From contig CM049310.1 in NCBI GenBank assembly GCA_026874595.1, positions 1,984,001-2,048,000 on the forward strand: a stretch of DNA of 64,000 nucleotides. Direction: 5' to 3'. Positions 11,683-21,835 of this stretch are shown here, one piece after another. The translations under genes were made by a program, and so were the position numbers. Positions within the stretch are counted from its first letter, which is position 1; every line of letters starts with the position of its first letter. The notes beneath the pieces were generated by a model. It made no database searches and was not told the DNA's origin. It saw only the letters and a list, made by a program, of their open reading frames with translations. Source of the stretch: Sipunculus nudus (lineage: Eukaryota; Annelida; Sipuncula; Golfingiida; Sipunculidae).

Positions 11683-12612
11683 TGACAGGTAATTGAATAA
11701 ATCAGTTCATGACATTTGTTAAGAGGATAGCTCTAGTGAGATTTCACCAAGTTACAAGTCCCTCCACCAGTTTTTGTGCATACAGAACTGGAGGCAGTAT
11801 TACAGGTAATTTAATAAATCAGTTCATGACATTTGTTAAGAGGATAGCTCTAGTGAGATTTCACCAAGTTACGAGTCCCTCCACCAGTTTTTGTGCATAC
11901 AGAACTGGAGGCAGTATTACAGGTAATAAAATGAATCAGTTCATGACATTTGTTAAGAGGATAGCTCTAGTGAGATTTCACCAAGTTACGAGTCCTTCAC
12001 CAGTTTTTGTGCATACAGAACTGGAGGCACTTTGACAAGTAAATAGTAAAATAGTTCATGACATTTGTTAAGAGGTTAGCTCTTGTGAGATTTCACCAAG
12101 TTACAAGTCCCTCCATCAGTTTTTGTGCATACAGAACTGGAGGAGCTTTGACAGGAAATAAAATAAATAAGTTCATGACATTTGGTAAGAGGATAGCTCC
12201 AGTGAGATTTCAACAAGTTACAAGTCCCTCCATCAGTTTTTGTGCATACAGAACTGGAGGCACTTTGACAGGTAATTAAATAAATAAGTTTGTGACATTT
12301 GTTAAGAGGAAAGCTCTAGTGAGATTTCTCCAAGTTACGAGTCCCTTCACCAGTTTTTGTGCATACAGAACTGGAGGCACTTTGACAGGTAATTAAATAA
12401 ATCAGTTCATGACATTTGTTAAGAGGATAGCTCTAGTGAGATTACACCAAGTCATGAGCCCCTCCACCAGTTTTTGTGCATACAGAACTGGAGGTGGTCT
12501 GACAGGTATTTAAATAAATTAGTTCATGACATTTGTTAAGAGAATAGCTCTAGTGAGATTTCTTCAAGTTACAAGTCCCTCAACCAGTTTTTGTGCATAC
12601 AGAACTGCTGTA
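11683..12612 (+). repeat. 117-bp tandem array, about 8 copies
   Basis: The landmark TTCATGACATTTGTTAAGAG recurs at 11706, 11823, 11940, 12055, 12172, 12289, 12406 and 12523, so the period is 117 bp with one 115-bp unit. Because 117 is divisible by three, one frame stays open over nearly three units (11709-12035) as a 39-residue repeat, and again at 12058-12279. Each unit also ends with GTTTTTGTGCATACAG and about 20 nt later CAG|GTAAT, resembling an acceptor and a donor. No match to a known protein repeat is apparent. Confidence 0.85.
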
Positions 12613-13039
12613 ATGCACTATAACGCTTGTGGACAAGCAGCTGATCAGATGCCAGCAAATATTTCATCAGCTGTTTTATTTAAAAATAAAAGATCATAAT
12701 TAGAGATGTAACAATTCATTGAACAATCCAAACATTCATTTGCAGTTTCTCAGTTAAATATTGATAAATTATTAAATTTTGATTCCTCATTTCTTTTCAT
12801 GTAAGGTAATACCCTAAAAACCTCTGTGAGCTGTCAGATTTTACAGAGCATGCTGCCATGTCATGGCTATTAATTGTGTTTGTGCCTTAGATCTAGTTTC
12901 AGCACTGGACCACTCCAATTGCATAGGAATAAAAAATAAGGGAGAAAAACAGAGCTATATTGTTCCTTTACTTGCTAGATTTAAGTGACATCCATTTTGG
13001 TAATATTTGATTTCATTTAAATTTGGTATCTACTCCTTC
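12613..13039. other. Spacer between two tandem arrays
   Basis: About 430 bp of AT-rich sequence without repeat units or coding signals. It separates the 117-bp array from the 92-bp satellite. Confidence 0.4.
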
Positions 13040-15128
13040 CATAATTGAATCAGTTCTAATAGTTCACGATTCACAGGCCTCATGGACAACAAGTTTGCTA
13101 TGTCATGTGGAGAGGTAAATATTATCCACAAACTGTCTAAATCAGTACGGTTCAGTTCACAATTCACAGGCCTCATGGACTTCAAGTTTGCTATGTCATG
13201 TGGAGAGGTAAATATTATCCACAAACTGTCTGAATCAGTACTCATAGTTCACAATTCACAGGCCTCATGGACAACAAGTTTGCTTTGTCATGTGGAGAGG
13301 TAAATATTATCCACAAACTGTCTAAATCAGTACTAATAGTTCACAATTCACAGGCCTCATGGACAACAAGTTTGCTATGTCATGTGGAGAGGTAAATATT
13401 ATCCTAAAACTGTCTGAATAAGTACTAATAGTTCACAATTCACAGGCCTCATGGACAACAAGTTTGCTATGTCATGTGGAGAAGTAAATAATATGCACAA
13501 ACTGTCTAAATCAGTTCTAAAAGTTCACAATTCACAGGCCTCATGGACAACAAGTTTGCTATGTCATGTGGAGAGGTAAATATTATGCACAAACTGTCTA
13601 AATCAGTTCTTAAAGTTCACAATTCACAGGCCTCATGGACAACAAGTTTGCTATGTCATGTGGAGAGGTAAATATTATCCACAAACTGTCTAAATCAGTA
13701 CTAATAGTTCACAATTCACAGGCCTCATGGACAACAAGTTTGCTATGTCATGTGGAGAGGTAAATATTATCCACAAACTGTCTGAATCAGTTCTAATGGT
13801 TCACAAATCACAGGCCTCGTGGACGACAAGTTTGCTATGTCATGTGGAGAGGTAAATATTATCCACAAACTGTCTGAATCAGTTCTAATAGTTCACAATT
13901 CACAGGCCTCATGGACTACAAGTTTGCTATGTCATGTGGAGAGGTAAATATTATCCACAAACTGTCTGAATCAGTACTAATAGTTCACAATTCACAGGCC
14001 TCATGGACAACAAGTTTGCTATGTCATGTGGAGAAGTAAATGATATGCACAAACTGTCTAAATCAGTTCTAAAAGTTCACAATTCACAGGCTTCATGGAC
14101 AACAAGTTTGCTATGTCATGTGGAGAGGTAAATATTATCCACAAACTGTCTAAATCAGAACGGTTCAGTTCACAATTCACAGGCCTCATGGACTACAAGT
14201 TTGCTATGTCATGTGGAGAGGTAAATATTATCCACAAACTGTCTGAATCAGTTCTAATCCTTCACAATTCACAGGCCTCATGGACAACAAGTTTGCTATG
14301 TCATGTGGAGAAGTAAATAATATGCACAAACTGTCTAAATCAGTTCTCATAGTTCACAATTCACAGGCCTCATGGACAACAAGTTTGCTATGTCATGTGG
14401 AGAGGTAAATATTATCCACAAACTGTCTGAATCAGTTCTAATAGTTCACAATTCACAGGCCTCATGGACAACAAGTTTGCTATGTCATGTGGAGAAGTAA
14501 ATAATATGCACAAACTGTCTAAATCAGTTCTAATAGTTCACAATTCACAGGCCTCATGGACTACAAGTTTGCTATGTCATGTGGAGAGGTAAATATTATC
14601 CACAAACTGTCTGAATCAGTTCTAATAGTTCACAATTCACAGGCCTCATGGACAACAAGTTTGCTGTGTCATGTGGAGAGGTAAATATTATCCACAAACT
14701 GTCTCAATCAGTTCTAATAGTTCACAATTCACAGGCCTCATGGACAACAAGTTTGCTATGTCATGTGGAGAGGTAAATATTATCCACAAACTGTCTAAAT
14801 CAGTACTAATAGTTCACAATTCACAGGCCTCATGGACAACAAGTTTGCTATGTCATGTGGAGAGGAAAATATTATCCACAAACTGTCTGAATCAGTTCTA
14901 ATAGTTCACAATTCACAAGCCTCATGGACTACAAGTTTGCTATGTCATGTGGAGAGGTAAATATTATCCACAAACTGTCTGAATCAGTTCTAATAGTTCA
15001 CAATTCATAGGCCTCATGGACTACAAGTTTGCTATCTCATGTGGAGAGGTAAATATTATCCACAAACTGTCTGAATAAGTACTAATAGTTCACAATTCAC
15101 AGGCCTCATGGACAACAAGTTTGCTATG
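13040..15128 (+). repeat. 92-bp satellite array, left part (about 22 monomers)
   Basis: The landmark AGTTCACAATTCACAGGCC recurs every 92 bp, for example at 13246 and 13338. Some monomers carry an extra base (CGGTTCAGTTCAC variant), giving 93 bp. Two main monomer types alternate: GAGAGGTAAATATTATCC and GAGAAGTAAATAATATGC. Since 92 is not divisible by three, open frames of about 73 codons appear only where a 93-bp unit resets the frame. The array is broken at 15128 by the LTR element and resumes at 21836. Confidence 0.95.
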
Positions 15129-15860
15129 TGTTACGGTCCCTTTTCACACCAAACAACTCAGGCCGAACCGTAACACATATGCTCAGACACTTTCTCTTCA
15201 AATGAATACGTAACCAAAATATGGGTGCAAAAACAGTACTATATTACTAGATTACAATATTTACATTCATACACAAATAATATAATAGTCAATACATAAC
15301 ATAATTTATAACCAAGTCTCTGACGAAAACTGAGTCTCTAAATAACGAACTGTAACGAAATACTTAACTGAATCCGGTATACGAGAAACTGAAGTCCATC
15401 ATCAACACATAATTCAGGCACACACAAAACTGAAGTCCTGTCTTAATCCATGTGGCACCAAACAAACAAAGTCTCTCCTCTTCTTAAATAATAAAGTTCA
15501 TGGCGTGGTTCATGGCATTCCGTGGGCTTGGGGACCAAGAGCCCACGGTCACGGTCCCCGGGGATAACTGTAACGTGGCGTAGCAAAGTCAATAGTCCCG
15601 CCTCGTACTGCAGGCAAGTTCGTTTTATAGGTTTTCAACAATGGGTGAAAACCGCAGAAGTTTGTGGTTTTGCTTGAGAGAAACGATAGCGCCGGCAGAA
15701 CTGCAAAACCAGTACTGAATGGTCCAAGAATAGTTTTTATGTTTTCTCAAGGCGCGTCAGTAGTCACTGATAGCGGGGTGGATCCATAAGCGTGGAAACG
15801 GGGGCGGCCACACCACTTCGTGGCGCCATCCTCCGATGTCCGGGTGACGTCCATGCAACA
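15129..15860 (-). repeat. 3' LTR (element orientation)
   Basis: 732 bp, TGTTACGGTCCC at the left edge and CATGCAACA at the right edge, so both ends carry the TG...CA signature. It is identical to the LTR at 21104-21835 except for six substitutions by eye. A TATA-like TATTTAAG on the minus strand (15483-15490) could serve as the core promoter. It abuts the polypurine tract. Confidence 0.95.
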
Positions 15861-15871
15861 CCCCCACCCTT
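15861..15871 (-). other. Polypurine tract
   Basis: On the minus strand the sequence AAGGGTGGGGG directly precedes the 3' LTR, where plus-strand DNA synthesis of an LTR element is primed. An adjoining purine-rich stretch extends to about 15885. Confidence 0.8.
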
Positions 15872-16094
15872 AAAAGAAAGAAGGTAAGGAGAGCAAAGCA
15901 TTAGCACTGTATGACGAGTATATGAGTAGTTTGACATCTTAAGCATTAGTTTATGCTTCTTACAGCTAATTAATTATCATCATCACAAATAGTATAATCA
16001 GCAATATCTTAATACATGTAATATATGTAATACAACTCTTCCAAAGGACAAAACATGTCCGAGGCTATAACAAGAGGCAATCATCAGATCAAAA

Positions 16095-18059
16095 TTAATG
16101 ACGTCTCGATAACGTATCAGCGATTATGTTATCGGAGCCCTTGATGTGTTTGATAACTAGGTTAAACTCTGACAGGGCTAGACTCCATCTCATTAATCTC
16201 TGATTATTATTCTTCATCTTATGAAGAAATGTTATGGGATTATGATCTGTATAAACAGTTATATCATACGGCGTAGAGCCCAAATATACTTCAAAGTGCT
16301 GTAACGCCATCAATAGTGACAGAGTTTCCTTTTCAATAGTAGAATAATTCTTTTGATGAGGTAAAAATTTCTTTGAATAGTAGCAAACCGGATGACTTAT
16401 GTTAAAGTCATCGTCTTGGATGAGCACAGCGCCTACACCGCAATCGCTGGCATCCGTCATGAGAGAAAACGGTTTATCAAAATTTGGAGCCTGTAACACA
16501 GGTGCACTTTGTAATATAGCTTTGGCTCTTTCAAAAGCATTTTGACAGTTTTTATTCCAATGGAATTTTCTGTCCTTTTTCAATAGATCCGTTAACGGAT
16601 TTACAACTTCTGCAAAGTTCTGACAAAATTTCCTGTAATACCCAGTCATTCCTAAGAACCGCATTAGTTCCTTGCGATTAGTAGGAACTGGAAATTCTAC
16701 GATAGCAGATACTTTACTGGCAATTGGTTTTACACAACCTTGACCTACTTCGTGCCCTAAATATGTTACAGTTGCACGACAAAAATCACTCTTGGCAAGA
16801 TTAACTGTCAATCCTGCTTTTTTCAGTCTCTCAAAGAGTTCTACCAAACTTTGTTTATGATCTTCCCATATGTGATTGTATACAACAACATCATCAATAT
16901 AGCAAGTACAGTTATCTAAGCCAGATAATACACAATTCATAAGTCTCATGAAGCAGGCTGGCGCATTTTTCATTCCGAAGGGCATAACTTTGTACTGGAA
17001 CAAACCGTTTGGCGTTACAAACGCAGATATTTGCTTAGCCCGTTCGGTAAGAGGTACCTGCCAATAACCTTTAAACAGATCTAACTTGCTAATATACGTA
17101 GCAGATCCAATCCTATCAATGCAATCTTCCACTCTGGGCAAAGGGTAAGTATCTGTTATTGTTACAGTGTTAACTTTTCGATAGTCTGTACAAAATCTGT
17201 AGGTCATATCAGGCTTCTTTATCAACAAACATGGGGAACTCCAGGCACTACTGCTGTTTTCAATAATATCATTCTCTATCATATACTTGATTTCATTCTT
17301 TATGGCTTGTAACTTTTGGGGACCAGCTCTATATGGTGCCTGTTTAATAGGGGAAGCATCTCCTACGTCTACATCATGCTGTAGTACATTAGTTCTACTG
17401 GGGACATCAGGAAATAAAGAGTCATAATTTATCAGGATTTCCTTCAACTCTGATAACTGATCGAAATCCAAATGTGACAATTTCTGATCTACATTATTTA
17501 AAATATCAGAGTTGTTCAGTTTTACAGGATGTTCAGTTTTCTTCATGAGAACATCCTCGGCATTCTTTTCAGTTTCTTTAATGAGTATCAAATTTGTTTG
17601 GGGAGGACTAGATTGACATGTTTCTGCTGATCTGTCATGATATTCTTTCAACATATTTATATGACAAAGTTGATGAGACTTTCTACGATCAGGAGTATCA
17701 ATCACATAATTCAAATCTGATTTCTTCTCAACAATTTTGTATGGTCCAGAGTATTTTGCTTGCAGGGGATGTCCTGGAATTGGGAATAATACCAGAACTT
17801 TATCACCAGGTTTAAATTCTCTTTTTGTCGTCTTTTTGTCATACCATACTTTCATTTTGTTTTGGGCTTTCTTTAAATGTTCTTGGGCGATTTCATTTGC
17901 CCTACTTAATTTCTCCTTGAATTCCTGAACATATTTTAACAAGCTACTTTGACAACTGTTTTCCATCCAAGTGTCTTTTAACACCGCCAGGGGGCCTCTT
18001 ACACAGTGCCCATACACTAATTCAAAAGGGCTAAACCCTAAGCTTTCTTGCACTGCTTC
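16095..18059 (-). CDS. pol: Pol, downstream part: integrase C-terminus, reverse transcriptase, RNase H
   Basis: The frame continues directly from the upstream frame after one TGA. The codon at 18051-18053 is GTG, so there is no ATG start and this is not an independent gene. Counted from that GTG, residues 1-140 are the rest of integrase, with an HxHxW-less KPGDKVLV strand and a GPY module (103-105). RT follows at about 235-430, with D325 in KLDLFKGYWQVPL, MPFGMKNAP, and YIDD at 385-388. RNase H follows at about 525-650, with D534 (TDAS), E576, D603 (YTDHNP) and D646 (ADTLSR). The frame ends in TAA at 16095-16097. RT lying after integrase, with no second integrase downstream, is the key oddity. 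Catalytic residues look complete. Expression would need readthrough of the TGA. Confidence 0.93.
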   Translation of the reverse strand, partial: EAVQESLGFSPFELVYGHCVRGPLAVLKDTWMENSCQSSLLKYVQEFKEKLSRANEIAQEHLKKAQNKMKVWYDKKTTKREFKPGDKVLVLFPIPGHPLQAKYSGPYKIVEKKSDLNYVIDTPDRRKSHQLCHINMLKEYHDRSAETCQSSPPQTNLILIKETEKNAEDVLMKKTEHPVKLNNSDILNNVDQKLSHLDFDQLSELKEILINYDSLFPDVPSRTNVLQHDVDVGDASPIKQAPYRAGPQKLQAIKNEIKYMIENDIIENSSSAWSSPCLLIKKPDMTYRFCTDYRKVNTVTITDTYPLPRVEDCIDRIGSATYISKLDLFKGYWQVPLTERAKQISAFVTPNGLFQYKVMPFGMKNAPACFMRLMNCVLSGLDNCTCYIDDVVVYNHIWEDHKQSLVELFERLKKAGLTVNLAKSDFCRATVTYLGHEVGQGCVKPIASKVSAIVEFPVPTNRKELMRFLGMTGYYRKFCQNFAEVVNPLTDLLKKDRKFHWNKNCQNAFERAKAILQSAPVLQAPNFDKPFSLMTDASDCGVGAVLIQDDDFNISHPVCYYSKKFLPHQKNYSTIEKETLSLLMALQHFEVYLGSTPYDITVYTDHNPITFLHKMKNNNQRLMRWSLALSEFNLVIKHIKGSDNIIADTLSRRH

Positions 18060-20945
18060 TCAGGCTGCAAATATCAAAAAGGGTAAACCCTCATCCCACT
18101 GGTTCCCAGTGTCAAGACAATAAGCTCTAATCATGTTTTTGAGAGTTTGATGAAATCGCTCTAGAGCACCTTGACTCTCAGGATGGTAGGCACTGGATTT
18201 GTAGTGTTTTATGCCTAGCTCTGCCATAACCTGGGCAAATATATTTGACATGAAATTTGAACCTTGATCCGTTTGTATTGTTCTTGGTAAGCCAAAAGTA
18301 GTAAAAAATTTAACCAGAGCTTCAACAATTTTCTTTGCAGATATAGTTCTAAGAGGAATTGCTTCTGGAAATCTAGTTGCAGTACACATGATTGTTAGAA
18401 CATATTCATTGCCATGTTTAGTTTTTCTTAGCGGTCCTACACTGTCAAGTATTACTGATTCAAACGCATCATGTGTTGTTGGTATGGGCGAGAGTGGCGC
18501 AGGACTAATTTGGTGGGTTGGTTTTCCAATCATTTGACACACATGACAAGTTTTACAGTATTTCGCCACGTCTCGTTTTAACTTGGGCCAATAGAAGTGT
18601 TGGAGAATTTTGTGTTTGGTTTTCCTGACACCCAAATGTCCTGCCATAGGATGATCATGTGCAAGTTTTAAGATTTCTGGGCGATACTCGGGGGGAACTA
18701 CAATTTGATAAAGAGTATTCCACGTTTCGTCCGCTGGTATGGTGGGAGGTCTATATTTTCTGACTAGTACATCATTCTGTAAGGTGAAACAAGTTGGAAC
18801 TTTATCTGCTTCCTCTTTAGTCAAGGCATTTTCTCTAAGGGAGGCAATATCAGGATCTTTCTTTTGCATTTCTATCAAATCATCAGTTTTCATGCTAACT
18901 TCTACATTCTTTACACTCCTATCCTTCTTTAACTGTTCATGCCCATTTTGATCAGGCGATTTCACGCCGTTTGTACTCCTTTGGAGATTTCTATTCAGGG
19001 TCTGTTTGCCCTGGACTACATTTGTAGTCGAGTCCTTTGGACTTGGTGTGCCACTTGGGTCACACGCGGGCGATTTAATATTTACTCGCGTAACGGGCTT
19101 TAAGCCACTGACGTCATCGTTTGAATGCGCCATAAAGGTTTGCGAGAGGTCAAGTACAGAACTCTCTGGTTTCAGACTTGCCTTTTTACTCATCGCTCGA
19201 GTCACTACACAGCCTGGAAATACGCCCGGAAACTCCTGCTGGAGCAGGTCTGTGTCCCTATCAGTGCTCGGCAATTTTGTCATTCTGGGATCAATTTTCA
19301 CTCTGTCACCAGCTAAATCGTTGCCTAGGAGGAGCGAAATGCCCTCTGCTGGCAACTTTGAACAAACTCCTACAGTTACAAATTCAGAGACTAAATCAGA
19401 TTCTAGTTTCACTCTGGGTAATGGAACTTCTAAAAATTCCGAATTAACGCCCTGGACTAGAACTGAACACCCCGCGTAACTCTCTTGAGAGAAGGGAAGA
19501 ACAGATTTCAAAACGAGGCTTTGGGTTGCCCCGGTATCCCTTAAGATTTTAACACGGGCCTTTCTTGCATGGTTACCCTCTAACTGAACAAAGCCATCTG
19601 ACACAAAGAGCTGAAAGCTCTCGTGGACAGGGCTTTGTGTTTCACCTTTAGTCTCTAGTTTACTGGGCATTGTTACCGGTTTCATGCTCTGCGTAACAGT
19701 TAACGCATTAGGTTTAGGCTTACTTTGACCGTATCTTTTTCTGTAACACTCAGATCCTGTATGCCCCTTGAACTCACAGAATGTACAATATTTAGGTCCA
19801 GTCCTAGGTTGTCCCTCTTTATGTTGAGCAGGAGAGTCAGATTGACTTTTATACTGGGGTTTACCATGATCGGACTGTGGTTTACCTGAGCCGGAGTGAC
19901 CCTGATAGTAGGGACTACCCTTTCTCCGACCCAGTTTTGGGCTTTTGCTACCCTCTCTTTTCTCACCATACCTCCTCCTGTGACTGGTATAACTGGGGCG
20001 GTGCGTCAAGGCAAATTCATCTGCCAGGACACCAGCCTCGTTTACATTTCTTACTTTATGTTCATCCAAAAATATTTTAATGTCACTACGGATATGCCTT
20101 TTGAACTCTTCTATCAAAATTAGTTGTTTGAGTTTTTCAAAGTCCTGATCAATTTTCATAGACTGACACCATCTATTAAATGCACTTTCTTTGTCTCTAG
20201 CATATTCAACATGAGATTGATTTTCTCTTTTGGTGGCATTCCTAAATTTTAAGCGATACGCTTCGGGGACTAATTCATAGGCTCTCAGAATGACCTCTTT
20301 TACAGTGTCGTAATCCCTGCATTGTTCGTCTGTGAGCGCAGTGTAAACGTCCTGTGCGCGACCAACCAGAACGCTTTGTAACAACAGGGTCCACTGGCCT
20401 TTAGGCCAAGCCATTAAAGTGGCCACCCGTTCAAAATAACTGAAATAACGCTCCACTTCGTTTTCATTGAAGGGAGGTACTTTTGTCGAATTTCTGAATA
20501 GGAATTCAGACGGCTCATGTGCTTTACGATTTTGAGGATTTTGTAACTCTAACTCTTTCAACTTAATTTGCGTTTCTCTTTCGATTTCACATCTACGGAT
20601 TTCTGTTTCTGCTTCATATTTCAATTTATCTGTTTCAACTTGAGCTTCATATTTCAATTTAAGTTCATACTTTCTCAATTCTAGTTCTATCGGGTCAATA
20701 GCTGTTGCCCCAAGAGGTTCCTTAATAGGTTTTTCCTCCAAATCAGATTCCTCTTTACTTTCTACATCACCATATAATGATTTCTTAAGTACATTTCTTA
20801 AACCCTCTACAGTGCATACATCCATGATGTCAATATTTAAATGTAGAGCAACAATTTCAAGTTCATTTTTCTTTAACGTATACAATAAGCTCCTATTTTC
20901 TCTTAATTCTGGTATAATTTCATTTGGTTTAAATTCCGTACCCAT
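18060..20945 (-). CDS. gag-pol: Gag-Pol, upstream part: Gag, protease, integrase N-terminus and core
   Basis: 961 codons from ATG at 20943-20945, the first in this frame after the leader. A charged coiled-coil-like segment (about 85-135) precedes a Gag core (about 150-320; FSYFERVATLMAWPKGQW) and a basic region. A CCHC zinc knuckle follows (about 386-399, CTFCEFKGHTGSEC). An aspartic protease with LRDTGATQSLV lies near residue 470. Integrase begins near 755 with an HHCC zinc domain (HPMAGHLG... CKTCHVCQ, to about 802), then the catalytic core: D in LDSVGP (about 832), D in TDQGSNF (about 893), E in GALERF 36 residues on (DD35E). Protease passes to integrase with no RT between, unlike ordinary Ty3/gypsy. 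Gag and Pol share one frame. The frame ends at TGA 18060-18062, inside integrase, while clear integrase sequence continues in the same frame beyond it. Confidence 0.95.
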   Translation of the reverse strand: MGTEFKPNEIIPELRENRSLLYTLKKNELEIVALHLNIDIMDVCTVEGLRNVLKKSLYGDVESKEESDLEEKPIKEPLGATAIDPIELELRKYELKLKYEAQVETDKLKYEAETEIRRCEIERETQIKLKELELQNPQNRKAHEPSEFLFRNSTKVPPFNENEVERYFSYFERVATLMAWPKGQWTLLLQSVLVGRAQDVYTALTDEQCRDYDTVKEVILRAYELVPEAYRLKFRNATKRENQSHVEYARDKESAFNRWCQSMKIDQDFEKLKQLILIEEFKRHIRSDIKIFLDEHKVRNVNEAGVLADEFALTHRPSYTSHRRRYGEKREGSKSPKLGRRKGSPYYQGHSGSGKPQSDHGKPQYKSQSDSPAQHKEGQPRTGPKYCTFCEFKGHTGSECYRKRYGQSKPKPNALTVTQSMKPVTMPSKLETKGETQSPVHESFQLFVSDGFVQLEGNHARKARVKILRDTGATQSLVLKSVLPFSQESYAGCSVLVQGVNSEFLEVPLPRVKLESDLVSEFVTVGVCSKLPAEGISLLLGNDLAGDRVKIDPRMTKLPSTDRDTDLLQQEFPGVFPGCVVTRAMSKKASLKPESSVLDLSQTFMAHSNDDVSGLKPVTRVNIKSPACDPSGTPSPKDSTTNVVQGKQTLNRNLQRSTNGVKSPDQNGHEQLKKDRSVKNVEVSMKTDDLIEMQKKDPDIASLRENALTKEEADKVPTCFTLQNDVLVRKYRPPTIPADETWNTLYQIVVPPEYRPEILKLAHDHPMAGHLGVRKTKHKILQHFYWPKLKRDVAKYCKTCHVCQMIGKPTHQISPAPLSPIPTTHDAFESVILDSVGPLRKTKHGNEYVLTIMCTATRFPEAIPLRTISAKKIVEALVKFFTTFGLPRTIQTDQGSNFMSNIFAQVMAELGIKHYKSSAYHPESQGALERFHQTLKNMIRAYCLDTGNQWDEGLPFLIFAA

Positions 20946-21080
20946 ATTTGCAAAGTATCAAGATAACGTGTCTGAGAAATATACGAGTTCAATTGTAGTT
21001 AAATACTAGTTCAATAACTAGAAGTTATAGAGACCACTGTGAAATTTTACATCCAAATGTAGCCGTTATTACGAAATACA

Positions 21081-21100
21081 GGGTCTCGTCGCGGTCGCCA
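21081..21100 (-). other. tRNA primer-binding site
   Basis: Three bases inside the 5' LTR, the minus strand begins TGGCGACCGCGACGAG, complementary to a tRNA 3' end finishing in GGTCGCCA. Arginine tRNAs of animals end similarly, so tRNA-Arg is the likely primer. The exact tRNA cannot be fixed without the host tRNA set. Confidence 0.75.
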
Positions 21101-21103
21101 TTA

Positions 21104-21835
21104 TGTTACGGTCCCTTTTCACACCAAACAACTCAGGCCGAACCGTAACACATATGCTCAGACACTTTCTCTTCAAATGAATACGTAACCAAAATATGGG
21201 TGCAAAAACAGTACTATATTACTAGATTACAATATTTACATTCATACACAAATAATATAATAGTCAATACATAACGTAATTTATAACCAAGTCTCTGACG
21301 AAAACTGAGTCTCTAAATAACGAACTGTAACGAAATACTTAACTGAATCCGGTATACGAGAAACTGAAGTCCATCATCAACACATAATTCGGGCACACAC
21401 AAAACTGAAGTCCTGTATTAATCCATGTGGCACCAAACAAACAAAGTCTCTCCTCTTCTTAAATAATAAAGTTCATGGCGTGGTTCATGGCATTCCGTGG
21501 GCTTGGGGACCAAGAGCCCACGGTCACGGTCCCCGGGGATAACTGTAACCTGGCGTAGCAAAGTCAATAGTCCCGCCTCGTACTGCAGGCGAGTTCGTTT
21601 TATAGGTTTTCAACAATGGGTGAAAACCGCAGAAGTTTGTGGTTTTGCTTGAGAGAAACGATAGCGCCGGCAGAACTGCAAAACCAGTACTGAATGGTCC
21701 AAGAATAGTTTTTATGTTTTCTCAAGGCGCGTCAGTAGTCACTGATAGCGGGGTGGATCCATAAGCGTGGAAACGGGGGTGGCCACACCACTTCGTGGCG
21801 CCATCCTCCGATGTCCGGGTGACGTCCATGCAACA
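21104..21835 (-). repeat. 5' LTR (element orientation)
   Basis: 732 bp, the partner of 15129-15860. The differences include A/G, C/A and G/C changes at about 21276, 21391, 21417, 21550, 21591 and 21780. It should hold the promoter that drives the element on the minus strand. Confidence 0.95.

Larger units (their letters stand above)
15129..21835 (-). mobile_element. Gmr1-like (Ty3/gypsy-type) LTR retrotransposon, nearly intact
   Basis: This 6.7-kb element lies on the minus strand inside the 92-bp satellite, bounded by two 732-bp LTRs that start TG and end CA and differ at six sites by eye. Flanking TATG (15125-15128 and 21836-21839) is a 4-bp target-site duplication, or 5 bp if the first T is counted with the target. 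It has a primer-binding site, a polypurine tract, and a pol read as Gag, protease, integrase, RT, RNase H. The domains are Ty3/gypsy-like in sequence but the order is that of Ty1/copia, as described for Gmr1-type elements. No envelope frame is present. A single in-frame TGA at 18060-18062 interrupts integrase, and the rest appears intact. Confidence 0.93.

Noticed and set aside
15764-15946. Possible extra frame or envelope gene at the 3' end of the LTR element
   Set aside because: The 60-codon frame spans the LTR border and PPT and has no signal peptide or membrane segment.
19006-19479. 157-codon plus-strand frame inside the LTR element
   Set aside because: It is the antisense shadow of the Gag-Pol frame.
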